Origin: Paenibacillus dakarensis | Lineage (GTDB): Bacteria; Bacillota; Bacilli; Paenibacillales; Paenibacillaceae | NCBI RefSeq assembly: GCF_001373415.1 | Contig: NZ_CDSE01000041.1 | Location: 25,257 to 89,256, forward strand | Reading direction: 5' to 3' | Length of the DNA: 64,000 bases | In this document: positions 54,836 to 63,437 of the stretch, piece after piece | Layout: every line of letters begins with the position of its first letter | How positions within the stretch are numbered: the stretch's first letter is position 1 | Translations under genes and position numbers: made by a program | The notes under the pieces: generated by a model | What the model was told of the DNA's origin: nothing | Database searches by the model: none | What the model saw: only the letters and a program-made list of their open reading frames with translations

Positions 54836-55588
54836 TTATTTTGCGAAGTATCCGCCATCGATTGGAAGCTCAACGCCTGTAATGTAAGAAGATTCGTCCG
54901 AAGCAAGGAATAATACACCTCTTGCGATATCCTCTGCTTTACCCAAGCGTGGCAATGGAGTCATGGATTGGAACCAGGTTGTCATTCTCTCATCCTTAAA
55001 CATGTCTTTAGTCATTGGAGTTTCAATGAATCCAGGGTGAACGGAGTTTACACGAATATGATATTTTGCAAAATCAACCGCTGTCGCTTTGGTCAGCATG
55101 CGTACCGCACCTTTACTTGCTGTGTAAGGGCCTGCGCCGCTGCCGCCAGTCAGGCCAGCAATGGAGGAGATGTTAACGATGGAGCCTCCGCCATTCTCGA
55201 TCATATGAGGAATAACAGCTTTTTGGCCAAGGAACACGCTATTCAAGTTGATCTTCATCACTCTCTCGAAGGACTCTACAGTCTGCTCCATGTATGGAGT
55301 CGCACTGGAAATACCGGCGTTGTTGACGAGAATGTCAATCTTGCCGAATCTTGCAATAGCTTCTTCAGCAACACGTGCCCAATCTTCCTCGGAAGCAACG
55401 TTATGCTTCAAGGCAAGCGCCTCGCCACCCATTGCTTCGATCTCTTTAGCCACTTCTTTTACCTTCTCTGCCTGAAGGTCAGTAAGGACTACCTTCGCTC
55501 CTTCTTGTACAAAAAGAAGTGCATCTGCTTTACCCATACCGCCTGCAGCACCTGTAATGACAGCTACTTTATTGTCTAATCTTCCCAT
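54836..55588 (-). CDS. Short-chain dehydrogenase/reductase
   Basis: A 250-residue classical SDR: TGAAGGMGKADALLF near residue 12, NNAGISS near 88, catalytic Tyr in PYTASKGA near 153, and the ending YITGVELPIDGGYFAK. It resembles glucose-dehydrogenase/3-alpha-hydroxysteroid-type SDRs, but the substrate is unknown. GGAGGG precedes the ATG. It lies 38 bases after the MarR gene. Confidence 0.9.
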   Translation of the reverse strand: MGRLDNKVAVITGAAGGMGKADALLFVQEGAKVVLTDLQAEKVKEVAKEIEAMGGEALALKHNVASEEDWARVAEEAIARFGKIDILVNNAGISSATPYMEQTVESFERVMKINLNSVFLGQKAVIPHMIENGGGSIVNISSIAGLTGGSGAGPYTASKGAVRMLTKATAVDFAKYHIRVNSVHPGFIETPMTKDMFKDERMTTWFQSMTPLPRLGKAEDIARGVLFLASDESSYITGVELPIDGGYFAK

Positions 55589-55626
55589 TTGTAATACCCT
55601 CCAGTATGTGACTAAGGAGTCACCGG

Positions 55627-56064
55627 TTATTGGAAATTCCGCTGTTGTAAGCGCCTGATCGTCTTCTCATAAGATGCAATAAGCAGATCCACTTCCTGCT
55701 CGGAAAAATCAGTCCATAGTCCGTCGGTTAATTCCTTATACCTCTCAAGCATCTTTGTTGTAACGTCTCGGCCTTCATCTGTAATCTTCAGATACACAAT
55801 CCGTCTGTCCGTTTGGCTTGGGACACGCTCTGCATGTCCTTTTTTAACAAGTTTGTTGGTCAAATTGGACACCGCCGGAAGGGTTACTCCCAGCGTACCG
55901 GCAATTTCTGAACAAGTCCGCATCTCATCATCTGCAAGCATCTGAAGAATAAAATATTGAGATGCTGTCAGTTCGTTGTCCAGCAGCCTGGCGAATCCGA
56001 CAACAAGACTGTTTGCGTAACTGGAAGCCAGCTGCGACAGTCTATCCTTCTTGTCCAGATTCAT
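55627..56064 (-). CDS. MarR-family regulator
   Basis: A 145-residue winged-helix regulator with RTCSEIAGTLGVTLPAVSNLTNKLVKKGHAERV (key span about 50-85). I chose the ATG at 56064: the promoter below would start RNA near 56078, which excludes the upstream ATG at 56088. The ribosome site GAGGTG abuts this ATG, which is unusual. It is the first gene of the unit with the two SDRs and probably represses it. Confidence 0.85.
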   Translation of the reverse strand: MNLDKKDRLSQLASSYANSLVVGFARLLDNELTASQYFILQMLADDEMRTCSEIAGTLGVTLPAVSNLTNKLVKKGHAERVPSQTDRRIVYLKITDEGRDVTTKMLERYKELTDGLWTDFSEQEVDLLIASYEKTIRRLQQRNFQ

Positions 56065-56086
56065 CACCTCGATCTTATAATTTTTC

Positions 56087-56115
56087 ATTTTAATGGTACG
56101 TAATTAAGAAGTTAA
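56087..56115 (-). promoter_or_regulatory. Promoter and operator of the MarR-SDR operon
   Basis: TTAACT, 17 bases and TAAAAT are on the minus strand. The pseudo-palindrome TTAATTACGTACCATTAA (56090-56107) lies within the spacer and touches the -10, as expected for an autorepressor site. Confidence 0.5.
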
Positions 56116-56337
56116 CACCTTTGAATAATTCAAGTGTAACCCTTGTCCATCCCCCAGTCAATGTTGTGTAATGGCTTACTTGCTATTCATTTCCTGGCCT
56201 GTTTTATTGCATGCATTATAACCAAGACGATCTTAAGAATTATTACCCGCTGTCGTTCTGTACTTACATCGAAAATAGGCAGGACATGTTGAAAGATTGT
56301 GACAAAACGAGTGGTAATATATGGACTTTATCTGCAT

Positions 56338-56391
56338 CAAAAAAAGGAGACAGCCCCGAGAAGATGGTTGATCTTCCGGCGTGTCTCCCCA
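56338..56391 (-). terminator. Terminator after the sulfite/nitrite reductase-like gene
   Basis: On the minus strand GGAGACA and an inner CCGGAAGAT pair with ATCTTCTCGG and TGTCTCC, and end with a long T run. The interval 56116-56337 holds no other gene that I can support. Confidence 0.85.
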
Positions 56392-56394
56392 TGT

Positions 56395-57033
56395 CTATTC
56401 GGCTGCTATACTAGAGCTGATCACCAGCTCATGCAGCTTCTCTGGCGTTATTCTTTTGACATATCGGGCGTATGTCTCCTTCTTCTTTCCATTCTCTTGA
56501 TAAATCGAGATCAGACGATCCACAATGGGCAGAAGCTTCTCTTCCGGAACATCCTTCATGAACAGCTGCGCAAGGCTGGCCTTGATTCCCTTGGGCTCCC
56601 CGCCAATGTAAATATCAAATACATCCCTCATCTTCACGACGCCAATATCTTTAATCAGCGGTTCGCTTGTGCCGAGTGCGCACCCCGCATATCCAATCTT
56701 AAGCGGGCTGGGCACTTCACGATCGGCTACGATTTCATCAAGCCTTTGGGCGATATCCAGTCCAGCATCCTCTGCTCCCCGGCAAAAGTTGCATGTGATC
56801 AGGCTCTTGGACACGAATCCCGCAGGATGCACTTCCAGTCCCGCCTGTCTCAGCTGCTCCTGCACTTCAGGAATCCGTTCCTCTTCCATCGCCACATATA
56901 ACTGCTTAAAGGTTGTCATTTCGATCTCTGCATCCGGTCCTACGATAGAACCGAGTACAGCAAGCTGCTGAGGCTTAAACAGAGTTCCCCCAACCTTGAA
57001 GCCTGGTGTTACCGCGAATTTCTTCATCACCAT
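56395..57033 (-). CDS. Small sulfite/nitrite reductase-like protein
   Basis: A 212-residue protein that resembles half of a nitrite/sulfite reductase: an N-terminal ferrodoxin-like half domain (about 1-70) and an iron-sulfur/siroheme-type region with TCNFCRGAEDAG (Cys81, Cys84) and YAGCALGTSE (Cys118). The normal Cx5C...Cx3C set is not complete: only three of the usual four Cys can be aligned, so catalysis of the six-electron type is doubtful. It starts 50 bases after copA on the same strand. Its role is not known. The GAGGGGAG ribosome site lies about 11 bases before the ATG. Confidence 0.7.
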   Translation of the reverse strand: MVMKKFAVTPGFKVGGTLFKPQQLAVLGSIVGPDAEIEMTTFKQLYVAMEEERIPEVQEQLRQAGLEVHPAGFVSKSLITCNFCRGAEDAGLDIAQRLDEIVADREVPSPLKIGYAGCALGTSEPLIKDIGVVKMRDVFDIYIGGEPKGIKASLAQLFMKDVPEEKLLPIVDRLISIYQENGKKKETYARYVKRITPEKLHELVISSSIAAE

Positions 57034-57083
57034 GTCCCATGAATCTCCCCTCTGCCATCATGCCATCCATTCCAGCTTTAGCC

Positions 57084-59525
57084 TTACACCTTCATGCGCT
57101 GCAGTCTGAGCGCATTCAGGACGACTGATACCGAGCTCAGCGCCATTGCTGCACCCGCTACCCAAGGAGCCAAAAGGCCAAGGGCAGCAACCGGGATACC
57201 GAGAGAGTTATAACCTAGAGCCCAGAACAGGTTCTGACGGATGTTCGACATCGTTTTGCGGCTCATGTAGATCGCATCCGGAATGCTGTTCAGGTCACCC
57301 TTCATCAAGGTAACATCTGCGGCTTCCATCGCAACGTCCGTACCTGTACCAATCGCCATTCCGATATCCGCCATGGCCAATGCCGGAGCGTCATTAATGC
57401 CGTCCCCGACCATGGCCACCTTCTTGCCCTGCTGCTGTAATTTCTTCACTTCTTCTGCTTTGCCTTCAGGAAGAACTTCGGCACGGACATGATCTATACC
57501 GGCCTCTTTAGCAATCGCCTGGGCTGTACGCTCGTTATCTCCTGTAATCATGATGACTTCGATACCCATGCCTTTCAATCGGGCTACCGCTTCCTTCGAG
57601 GTTTCCTTGATCGTATCAGCCACAGCTACTATCCCTGCAAACTTTCCGTCTACAGCTGCCAGCATCGCTGTCTTGCCTTCCATTTCAAGCTCGGACATGC
57701 GTGAATCCGCCTGACCTATTTCAATCTCATATTTCTTCATTAGCTTGCGAGTACCTACCAGTACGGTAGCGCCTTCGACTACAGCGCGAATTCCGTAACC
57801 CGGAACGGCTTCGAACTCACCCACAGCAGGAAGAGTAATTCCTTCAGCTGTGATACCTGCTACAATAGCTTCGGCGAGTGGATGCTCAGAGTTTCTCTCC
57901 GCTGCGCCCACCAGGCGTTTAAACAGGGCTTCATCCATTCCATTCACTTCAACATCGGTTAGCTCCGGCTTCCCTTTGGTCACCGTGCCCGTCTTATCGA
58001 GGATGATCGTATCAATCTTGTGCGTGGACTCCAGATGCTCCCCGCCTTTAAACAGTACACCCAGCTCTGCCGCACGTCCCGAACCAGCCATAATGGATGT
58101 CGGCGTTGCAAGACCTAGCGCACATGGGCAGGCAATAACCAGAACGGCAATGGCAATTTCGAGTGAGCGTGCAAAGTCGCCGGGAGTAACCAGGAAGTAC
58201 CATACCAGGAACGCAGCAATGGCTATACCTACAACAATCGGAACGAAAATACCTGAGATCACGTCAGCAATACGCTGAATTGGCGCCTTCGAGCCCTGTG
58301 CCTCTTCGACAACCTTAATGATCTGTGCCAGCGCCGTTTCCTTACCCACTTTCGTTGCCTTGATCATCAGTCTGCCGTTTTTGTTCATCGTAGCCCCGAT
58401 GACAACGTCACCGGCTTTCTTCTCTACCGGTATACTCTCACCGGTCAGCATCGACTCATCTACAGCGGATGTGCCTTCAATGACTTCACCATCTACCGGC
58501 ACTTTCTCGCCAGGCTTAATCATAACCACATCACCGCGCTGCACCTGCTCTACCGGTATCGACATTTCCTGTCCGTCCCGGACAACCACAGCGGTCTTCG
58601 CCTGCAGTCCCATCAGTGTCTTAATCGCTTCAGAAGTCCGTCCTTTAGCGAGGGCCTCGAACAGCTTGCCGAGCAGCACCAGGGTAATCAGAATCGCACT
58701 TGTTTCGTAATACATAGCCGGTCCGTGATGGGCACTCGCTCCTGCTAAAGCCCAATCTATGGTCAAATACAAGCTGTAAAAATACGCCGCCGATGTACCC
58801 AGAGAGACGAGCACATCCATATTTGCGCTCTTATTACGAAGCGCTGTATAAGCACCCACATAAAACTGCTTGCCGATATAAAATTGGACCGGTGTTGCCA
58901 GAATCAACTGGAACCACGGATTCATAAATATATCCGGTATCCAGATCCACGAGGTAAAGGAAAAGTGGCTTACCATGGACCAGAGAAGTGGAAGTGACAG
59001 AATAGCGGATATGAGCAGCTTGCGTTTCTTTTTCTGGATCTCTTTCTCCTGGTGCTCTGATTTATCCGTCTGCTCTTCCTTCGGCATTGCCTGATATCCG
59101 AGCTTATCAATGCGCTGCTGGATTTCCGGGATGCTGACTTCTGCCGGATTGTATTCCACCCGGAGACTCTCCATAGCGAAGTTCACAGCGGAGCTGTATA
59201 CGCCCGGCATTTTGCCAACGACCTTCTCAATCTTGACCGCACAAGCCGCACAGTACATGCCGACCAACTGCAGATCTGCCGTCTCCTTCGCTGTCCCGTA
59301 TCCAAGCTTCTCAATCTTCTCTTCCATCTGCTGCACTGTGACCACCTTCGGGTCGAAGGTTACGGCTGCCCGCTCCAGCGCAAAGTTCACATTCGCCTCC
59401 TGCACGCCTTCCATCCTGCCAAGGCCCTTCTCGATCCGATTCGCACAGGCAGCACAGGTCATTCCTGTCAACTGCATTGTGGTCTTCTTCAACTCATTCT
59501 GAAGTGATTCGGTTTCTCCACCCAT
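57084..59525 (-). CDS. copA: Copper-translocating P-type ATPase
   Basis: Exports Cu(I) from the cytosol. The 813-residue protein has two heavy-metal-binding domains (GMTCAACA with Cys24 and Cys27, and GMYCAACA with a second pair near residue 90), eight membrane segments with the CPC motif [11 protein letters not shown], the phosphorylation site DKTGTVTKG, the HP motif in [10 protein letters not shown], and [18 protein letters not shown] precedes the ATG. It has its own promoter with a CsoR-like site between -35 and -10. No copZ chaperone gene is adjacent. Confidence 0.96.
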   Translation of the reverse strand: MGGETESLQNELKKTTMQLTGMTCAACANRIEKGLGRMEGVQEANVNFALERAAVTFDPKVVTVQQMEEKIEKLGYGTAKETADLQLVGMYCAACAVKIEKVVGKMPGVYSSAVNFAMESLRVEYNPAEVSIPEIQQRIDKLGYQAMPKEEQTDKSEHQEKEIQKKKRKLLISAILSLPLLWSMVSHFSFTSWIWIPDIFMNPWFQLILATPVQFYIGKQFYVGAYTALRNKSANMDVLVSLGTSAAYFYSLYLTIDWALAGASAHHGPAMYYETSAILITLVLLGKLFEALAKGRTSEAIKTLMGLQAKTAVVVRDGQEMSIPVEQVQRGDVVMIKPGEKVPVDGEVIEGTSAVDESMLTGESIPVEKKAGDVVIGATMNKNGRLMIKATKVGKETALAQIIKVVEEAQGSKAPIQRIADVISGIFVPIVVGIAIAAFLVWYFLVTPGDFARSLEIAIAVLVIACPCALGLATPTSIMAGSGRAAELGVLFKGGEHLESTHKIDTIILDKTGTVTKGKPELTDVEVNGMDEALFKRLVGAAERNSEHPLAEAIVAGITAEGITLPAVGEFEAVPGYGIRAVVEGATVLVGTRKLMKKYEIEIGQADSRMSELEMEGKTAMLAAVDGKFAGIVAVADTIKETSKEAVARLKGMGIEVIMITGDNERTAQAIAKEAGIDHVRAEVLPEGKAEEVKKLQQQGKKVAMVGDGINDAPALAMADIGMAIGTGTDVAMEAADVTLMKGDLNSIPDAIYMSRKTMSNIRQNLFWALGYNSLGIPVAALGLLAPWVAGAAMALSSVSVVLNALRLQRMKV

Positions 59526-59730
59526 TCTTTATACACCTCTTCCCATTCAATTAACGTTCAACTCCGCGTATAAATAAACCTCACACTCTCGGATTCATTC
59601 TACCGTGCTGCTTCTTCTCATTATCGTTACCGGGCATTCTAACTTGCATTCCTGCATCCTTCTTACCCGAAATCCTGATGGACTGCTATATATCCTGGCT
59701 TAATGAATATATTTCCCTTAACTTGGAATT

Positions 59731-59759
59731 AGTTTACCCCCCTACCCTATATTTGTCAA
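59731..59759 (-). promoter_or_regulatory. copA promoter with CsoR-like operator
   Basis: TTGACA, 17 bases and TAAACT on the minus strand. The spacer AATATAGGGTAGGGGGG holds the motif ATAGGGTAGGGGG, which recurs before the glutaredoxin-csoR unit. A repressor there would block polymerase. The leader to the copA ATG is about 200 bases, with no gene seen. Confidence 0.75.
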
Positions 59760-59778
59760 GCGCTTCATTCATCTTTTC

Positions 59779-59822
59779 GAAAAAAATAATAATGCCACAC
59801 CGGTTATGCGGGTGGCATGTTG
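59779..59822 (-). terminator. Terminator after csoR
   Basis: On the minus strand ATGCCAC pairs with GTGGCAT around an inner CCG/CGG, then a T-rich run follows. It separates csoR from copA. Confidence 0.8.
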
Positions 59823-59828
59823 TCCAAC

Positions 59829-60152
59829 TTACTTCATTAATTTGTTCATCGTAACCAAGAGCTCAGATATAACTTCATCATCGCCCTCTTGAATTCTCTC
59901 GATCACGCAACTCTTCATATGATGCTCCAGCAGGAGCTTCCCCACCCCATTCAAGGCTGACTGAATGGACGATATCTGATTTAACACATCGTCACAATAG
60001 GTGTCCTTCTCGATGAGTCCCTTTACACCGCGAATTTGTCCCTCAATCCGGTTCAGACGGCTGATTAAGTTGCTTTTGGTCTTATCCGAATGATGGCTCT
60101 TGCGTTCTCCCGGGACGGAACAACTCTCATGGGTCTGATCTACTGTCTCCAC
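59829..60152 (-). CDS. csoR: Copper-sensing repressor CsoR
   Basis: Binds Cu(I) and releases DNA to allow copper efflux gene expression. The 107-residue protein shows the CsoR Cu site: Cys53, His78 and Cys82 (C-x24-H-x3-C), in helix 2 and after. The conserved LNRIEGQIRGVKGLIE lies at 33-48. The start is a GTG at 60152, with TTAGGAGGGG before it. It lies 67 bases after the glutaredoxin-like gene and is probably in one transcript with it. Confidence 0.93.
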   Translation of the reverse strand: METVDQTHESCSVPGERKSHHSDKTKSNLISRLNRIEGQIRGVKGLIEKDTYCDDVLNQISSIQSALNGVGKLLLEHHMKSCVIERIQEGDDEVISELLVTMNKLMK

Positions 60153-60219
60153 TAACGATCCCCTCCTAAATTACACCTATTTTATAATAACCGCTGTCTT
60201 GGCGTATAGAGGCCCGTTG

Positions 60220-60465
60220 TTAACCTAACAGCAGCTTCTCAATCTCCTGACGATTAAAAACAAATCCGAAAAACTCCTGGTTATTAATATATATCGTAGG
60301 CACCAGGGTCTTTCCTGAACGTTTGCGAAGCTTCTCCGCATATTTCGGTTCATCAGCAATGCTGTATTCTTTATAGCTTATAATATGCTCATTCAGGAAC
60401 TTCTTAAAATTCCGGCAGTCTTCACAGGTTGGTGTGGTGTACACTTCAACTTTCGGTCTTCTCAT
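60220..60465 (-). CDS. Glutaredoxin-like protein
   Basis: An 81-residue thioredoxin-fold protein with the redox motif CEDC (about 13-16) in YTTPTCEDCRNF and a cis-Pro in TLVPTIYIN. It resembles NrdH/glutaredoxin family members with C-x2-C. I chose the ATG at 60465, with AAGGAGGGG before it. It is the first gene of a unit with csoR and has the same CsoR-like motif upstream as copA, so it may help guard thiols or handle copper under copper stress. Confidence 0.85.
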   Translation of the reverse strand: MRRPKVEVYTTPTCEDCRNFKKFLNEHIISYKEYSIADEPKYAEKLRKRSGKTLVPTIYINNQEFFGFVFNRQEIEKLLLG

Positions 60466-60518
60466 CAAAAGCCCCTCCTTGTTCAGATGAAACAAGATTC
60501 TTTATATATTATATCATA

Positions 60519-60534
60519 TAGCCCCCTACCCTAT
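60519..60534 (-). promoter_or_regulatory. CsoR-like operator upstream of the glutaredoxin-csoR unit
   Basis: The motif ATAGGGTAGGGGG (minus strand) is identical over 13 bases to the copA site. It overlaps a TGGATA-N18-TATAAT promoter candidate 40-70 bases before the glutaredoxin start. Confidence 0.7.
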
Positions 60535-60664
60535 CCACACTATTCGCAAGGAAGTTATCGCCCAAATAACGAAGCTCAAGTTCAGGTACATGATGATCCC
60601 GCTCCCGTCCATCTTGACGTTCGATCTGAAATATGGCATCTTTATAGGAACTAATATTACACGA

Positions 60665-60963
60665 AAGCCATGAAGGGAAAATAGTAGCTTATCCATCGTT
60701 GTTCAAGCGAGCCGGCGGCCGGTGTGAGGTCCGGTACAACGAGGTCTGTGAATGGGTCCCTTCGCTTCAAACCGAACTCCTGATCAAGCAGGTCAGTAGG
60801 CTTTGACGGCACTCCCCCGTTATCACGGGAGAAATGATCGGAGCAGGTTATGTAATTACGCCTCTCTTCCCGTCATGTTAAAGTGCGGCACATGTTGCCG
60901 AAAAGTGGTGGTACCGCGGAGTCAAACACTTCGTCCCTGATGACAGGGGCGAGGTGTTTTTTT
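60665..60963 (+). promoter_or_regulatory. T-box leader of trpS
   Basis: The T-box core TGGTGGTACCGCGG lies at 60906-60919 and the terminator AACACTTCGTCCC with its arm and seven T residues at 60924-60963. Stem I begins with AGTA (about 60690) and has GTGAATGG on the opposite side, which puts TGG (60753-60755), the Trp codon, in the specifier place. So tRNA-Trp charge controls the gene. Confidence 0.9.
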
Positions 60964-60995
60964 ATAGTTTCATAAATCCAAGGAGGTCAACGATT

Positions 60996-61982
60996 ATGAA
61001 TAAAAGAATGCTTTCGGGCATTAAGCCCAGCGGAGATTTGAACATCGGCGGATACAGCGGCTCACTCAGCCAGTTTGTAGCTAACCAGCACGATTACGAA
61101 TGCTTTTTCTTCATCCCTGATCTGCACGCCATTACGGTATATCAGGACCCTAAAGAGCTGCACCAGCGTTCCCGTGACCTGGCTGCCTTGTACATTGCGG
61201 CAGGCATCGATCCCAACAAAGCGACCATCTTCCTGCAATCCCAAGTGTCTGCGCATGCCGAGCTGTCATGGCTGCTGGAAAGCCAGGCTCATTTCGGTGA
61301 GTTAAGCCGGATGACACAATTTAAGGATAAATCCGAAGGCAAGGATACGGTAAGCTCTGCGCTGTTCACCTATCCCGTGCTGATGGCGGCAGATATCCTG
61401 CTGTATCAGGCCACTCATGTGCCTGTCGGCGATGACCAGAAGCAGCATGTCGAGCTGACGCGCGATTTGGCTGCAAGATTTAACAATAAATACGGTAAGA
61501 CCTTTGTGATCCCTGAGCCAGTCATCCAGGAAACAGGTGCAAGAATCATGGGTCTGGATGATCCAACGAACAAAATGAGCAAGAGCAATCCGAACCAGAA
61601 CAGCTACGTACTGCTCCTTGATGACCCTGCCGTTATACGCAAAAAGTTCTCCCGGGCTGTAACCGACTCCGATATGTGTGTACGCTACGACTGGGACACC
61701 AAGCCAGAGGTCAGCAACCTGATTGAGATTTACTCGGTATTCTCAGGTGAATCCATTCCGGCGATTGAGAAGCAGTATGAAGGCCAAGGCTACGGTGCGT
61801 TCAAGAAGGGTCTCGCTGAGGCAGTCATCGCGAAGCTCGAACCGATCCAGAAAACATATCATGAGATCATTAACTCCAAGGATCTGGATGATATCCTCAA
61901 GGACGGTGCTGTACGTGCCAATGAAGCGGCTCAAGTAACACTGCAGGCTGCGAAGCGCGCGATGGGCTTTGTCACCTTCTAA
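60996..61982 (+). CDS. trpS: Tryptophanyl-tRNA synthetase
   Basis: Charges tRNA-Trp. The 328-residue class I enzyme has the KMSKS motif in NKMSKSNPN (about 194-202) and GDDQKQHVELTRDLAARF. Its HIGH-like motif reads PSGDLNIGGYSG, where Bacillus has PSGSVTLGNYIG, so the site is variant. I chose the ATG at 60996 because AAGGAGG precedes it. It is under T-box control, so it may be the main or a second TrpRS; the window does not tell. Confidence 0.93.
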   Translation: MNKRMLSGIKPSGDLNIGGYSGSLSQFVANQHDYECFFFIPDLHAITVYQDPKELHQRSRDLAALYIAAGIDPNKATIFLQSQVSAHAELSWLLESQAHFGELSRMTQFKDKSEGKDTVSSALFTYPVLMAADILLYQATHVPVGDDQKQHVELTRDLAARFNNKYGKTFVIPEPVIQETGARIMGLDDPTNKMSKSNPNQNSYVLLLDDPAVIRKKFSRAVTDSDMCVRYDWDTKPEVSNLIEIYSVFSGESIPAIEKQYEGQGYGAFKKGLAEAVIAKLEPIQKTYHEIINSKDLDDILKDGAVRANEAAQVTLQAAKRAMGFVTF

Positions 61983-61989
61983 ATAAAAT

Positions 61990-62056
61990 AAAAGAGCCTC
62001 CCAGAGAGGGTGCAAACCGAGTTGGTTCGCATCACTCTTAAACGGGAGGCTCTTCT
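61990..62056. terminator. Terminator of trpS and the GH4 gene
   Basis: AAGAGCCTCCC pairs with GGGAGGCTCTT around a long inner part. It lies between convergent genes, with TTCTT on the plus side. Confidence 0.75.
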
Positions 62057-62096
62057 TATCTATCTATAAAATCAGTGCATCTGTATTACGAATGCA

Positions 62097-63404
62097 CTAC
62101 TTGAAAAACGCAGGCAGATAAGCTTTATGAGCTTCGAGCAGCTCATCCAGTACTTTTGCGGCCACATCTACAGATGGTACGAGCGGATGATGAGCCAGCG
62201 CCTGAAGTGCAATACCGCGATCGCCGGTTACCGCCGCATCGATGGTTAATTTCTCATATACTTTGACCGCATGCATCAAGCCCTTCACATTCTCAGGTAC
62301 ATGCTTAGGCGCCAGCACAATCGGTCCTTGTCCGGTTACTACGCAGTTTACCTCAATGCTGGCATCTGGAGGCAAGAAGTCAAATGTATTTCCGTTCGCC
62401 ACATTCAAGGTCTGAATATCGCGCTTGTCATTATAGATGGAGTTCATCAGATTCACCGCTGCCTCGGAGTAGAAGGCGCCGCCGCGCTGTTCCAGCTGCT
62501 TCGGCTTCACATCGAGATTCACATCCTGATACAGCCCAAACAATTCCTTCTCCACCCGGCTGACGACATCAGCACGCGTTCCGTTCTTCTCCAGGGCGGC
62601 CTTCATATCAGCGAACATGGTATCTGTCATGTAGTAATATTTCAGGTAATAGGTCGGAATCGCACCCAGTGATTTCAGGAAATCTGCATCCCAGCCGAGG
62701 GTTGGAACATTTTTAGCCGTGTAGGTCTTTCCGCCATCCAGCAATTCAGGGAGCTTCTCTTCTCCTTGAACAATCGCCGAGGTTACCCAGTGCAGGTGGT
62801 TAATACCTACAAACTCCGGAAGCACTTCCTTCTCGGGCACCTGATATTCTGCTGCCAGGAACTTCTGGAAGTTAATCGGGGAATTACACAAGCCGACGGA
62901 ACGGACTTTACTGTGCTTCAGCACCGCTTCGGTTACAATACCTGCCGGATTCGTAAAGTTCAGCATCCATGCATTCGGAGCCAGCTCCTCGATATCCCGG
63001 CAAATATCCAGAATAACAGGCACGGTACGAAGAGCCTTCATCATTCCTCCCGGACCTGTTGTTTCCTGACCGATAACGCTGTGCTGAATTGGAATATGCT
63101 CATCCAGCTTACGGGCAGCCAGCAGACCGATACGCATCTGAGTTGTTACGAAATCTGCGCCTTCGATCGCACGTCTGCGGTCAAGCGTCAGGTGAACATC
63201 AATGGGAAGCCCGGATTTCTCAATCATACGTTTAGCCAGGTTACCTACGATATCCAGCTTATGCTTACCTTCCTCAATGTCAACGAACCACAGCTCGCGG
63301 ATTGGCATTTGATCATAGTTGCGAATAAATCCTTCTACGATTTCCGGTGTGTACGAGGAGCCCCCGCCAATGACCGTAATTTTGAGTCCTTTCGGTTGTG
63401 CCAT
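62097..63404 (-). CDS. GH4 6-phospho-glycosidase
   Basis: A 435-residue NAD- and metal-dependent glycoside hydrolase of family 4, which cleaves phosphorylated disaccharides. GGGSSYTPEIVEGF (NAD binding) lies at about 12-25, GLCNSPIN (metal Cys) near 170, GINHLHW (metal His) near 198, and DKRDIQTLNVANGNTF near 326. The type is closest to 6-phospho-beta-glucosidase (LicH-like), but an alpha-type cannot be excluded. GGAGG precedes the ATG at 63404. It lies 34 bases after a BadF-type kinase gene, which fits a sugar catabolic unit. Confidence 0.9.
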   Translation of the reverse strand: MAQPKGLKITVIGGGSSYTPEIVEGFIRNYDQMPIRELWFVDIEEGKHKLDIVGNLAKRMIEKSGLPIDVHLTLDRRRAIEGADFVTTQMRIGLLAARKLDEHIPIQHSVIGQETTGPGGMMKALRTVPVILDICRDIEELAPNAWMLNFTNPAGIVTEAVLKHSKVRSVGLCNSPINFQKFLAAEYQVPEKEVLPEFVGINHLHWVTSAIVQGEEKLPELLDGGKTYTAKNVPTLGWDADFLKSLGAIPTYYLKYYYMTDTMFADMKAALEKNGTRADVVSRVEKELFGLYQDVNLDVKPKQLEQRGGAFYSEAAVNLMNSIYNDKRDIQTLNVANGNTFDFLPPDASIEVNCVVTGQGPIVLAPKHVPENVKGLMHAVKVYEKLTIDAAVTGDRGIALQALAHHPLVPSVDVAAKVLDELLEAHKAYLPAFFK

Positions 63405-63437
63405 TTCAATCGCCTCCATAGTTGATGTATATATCGT

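Noticed and set aside
56211..56414. A 67-codon plus-strand frame in the gap before the sulfite-reductase-like gene
   Set aside because: No ribosome site, and a minus-strand terminator lies inside it.
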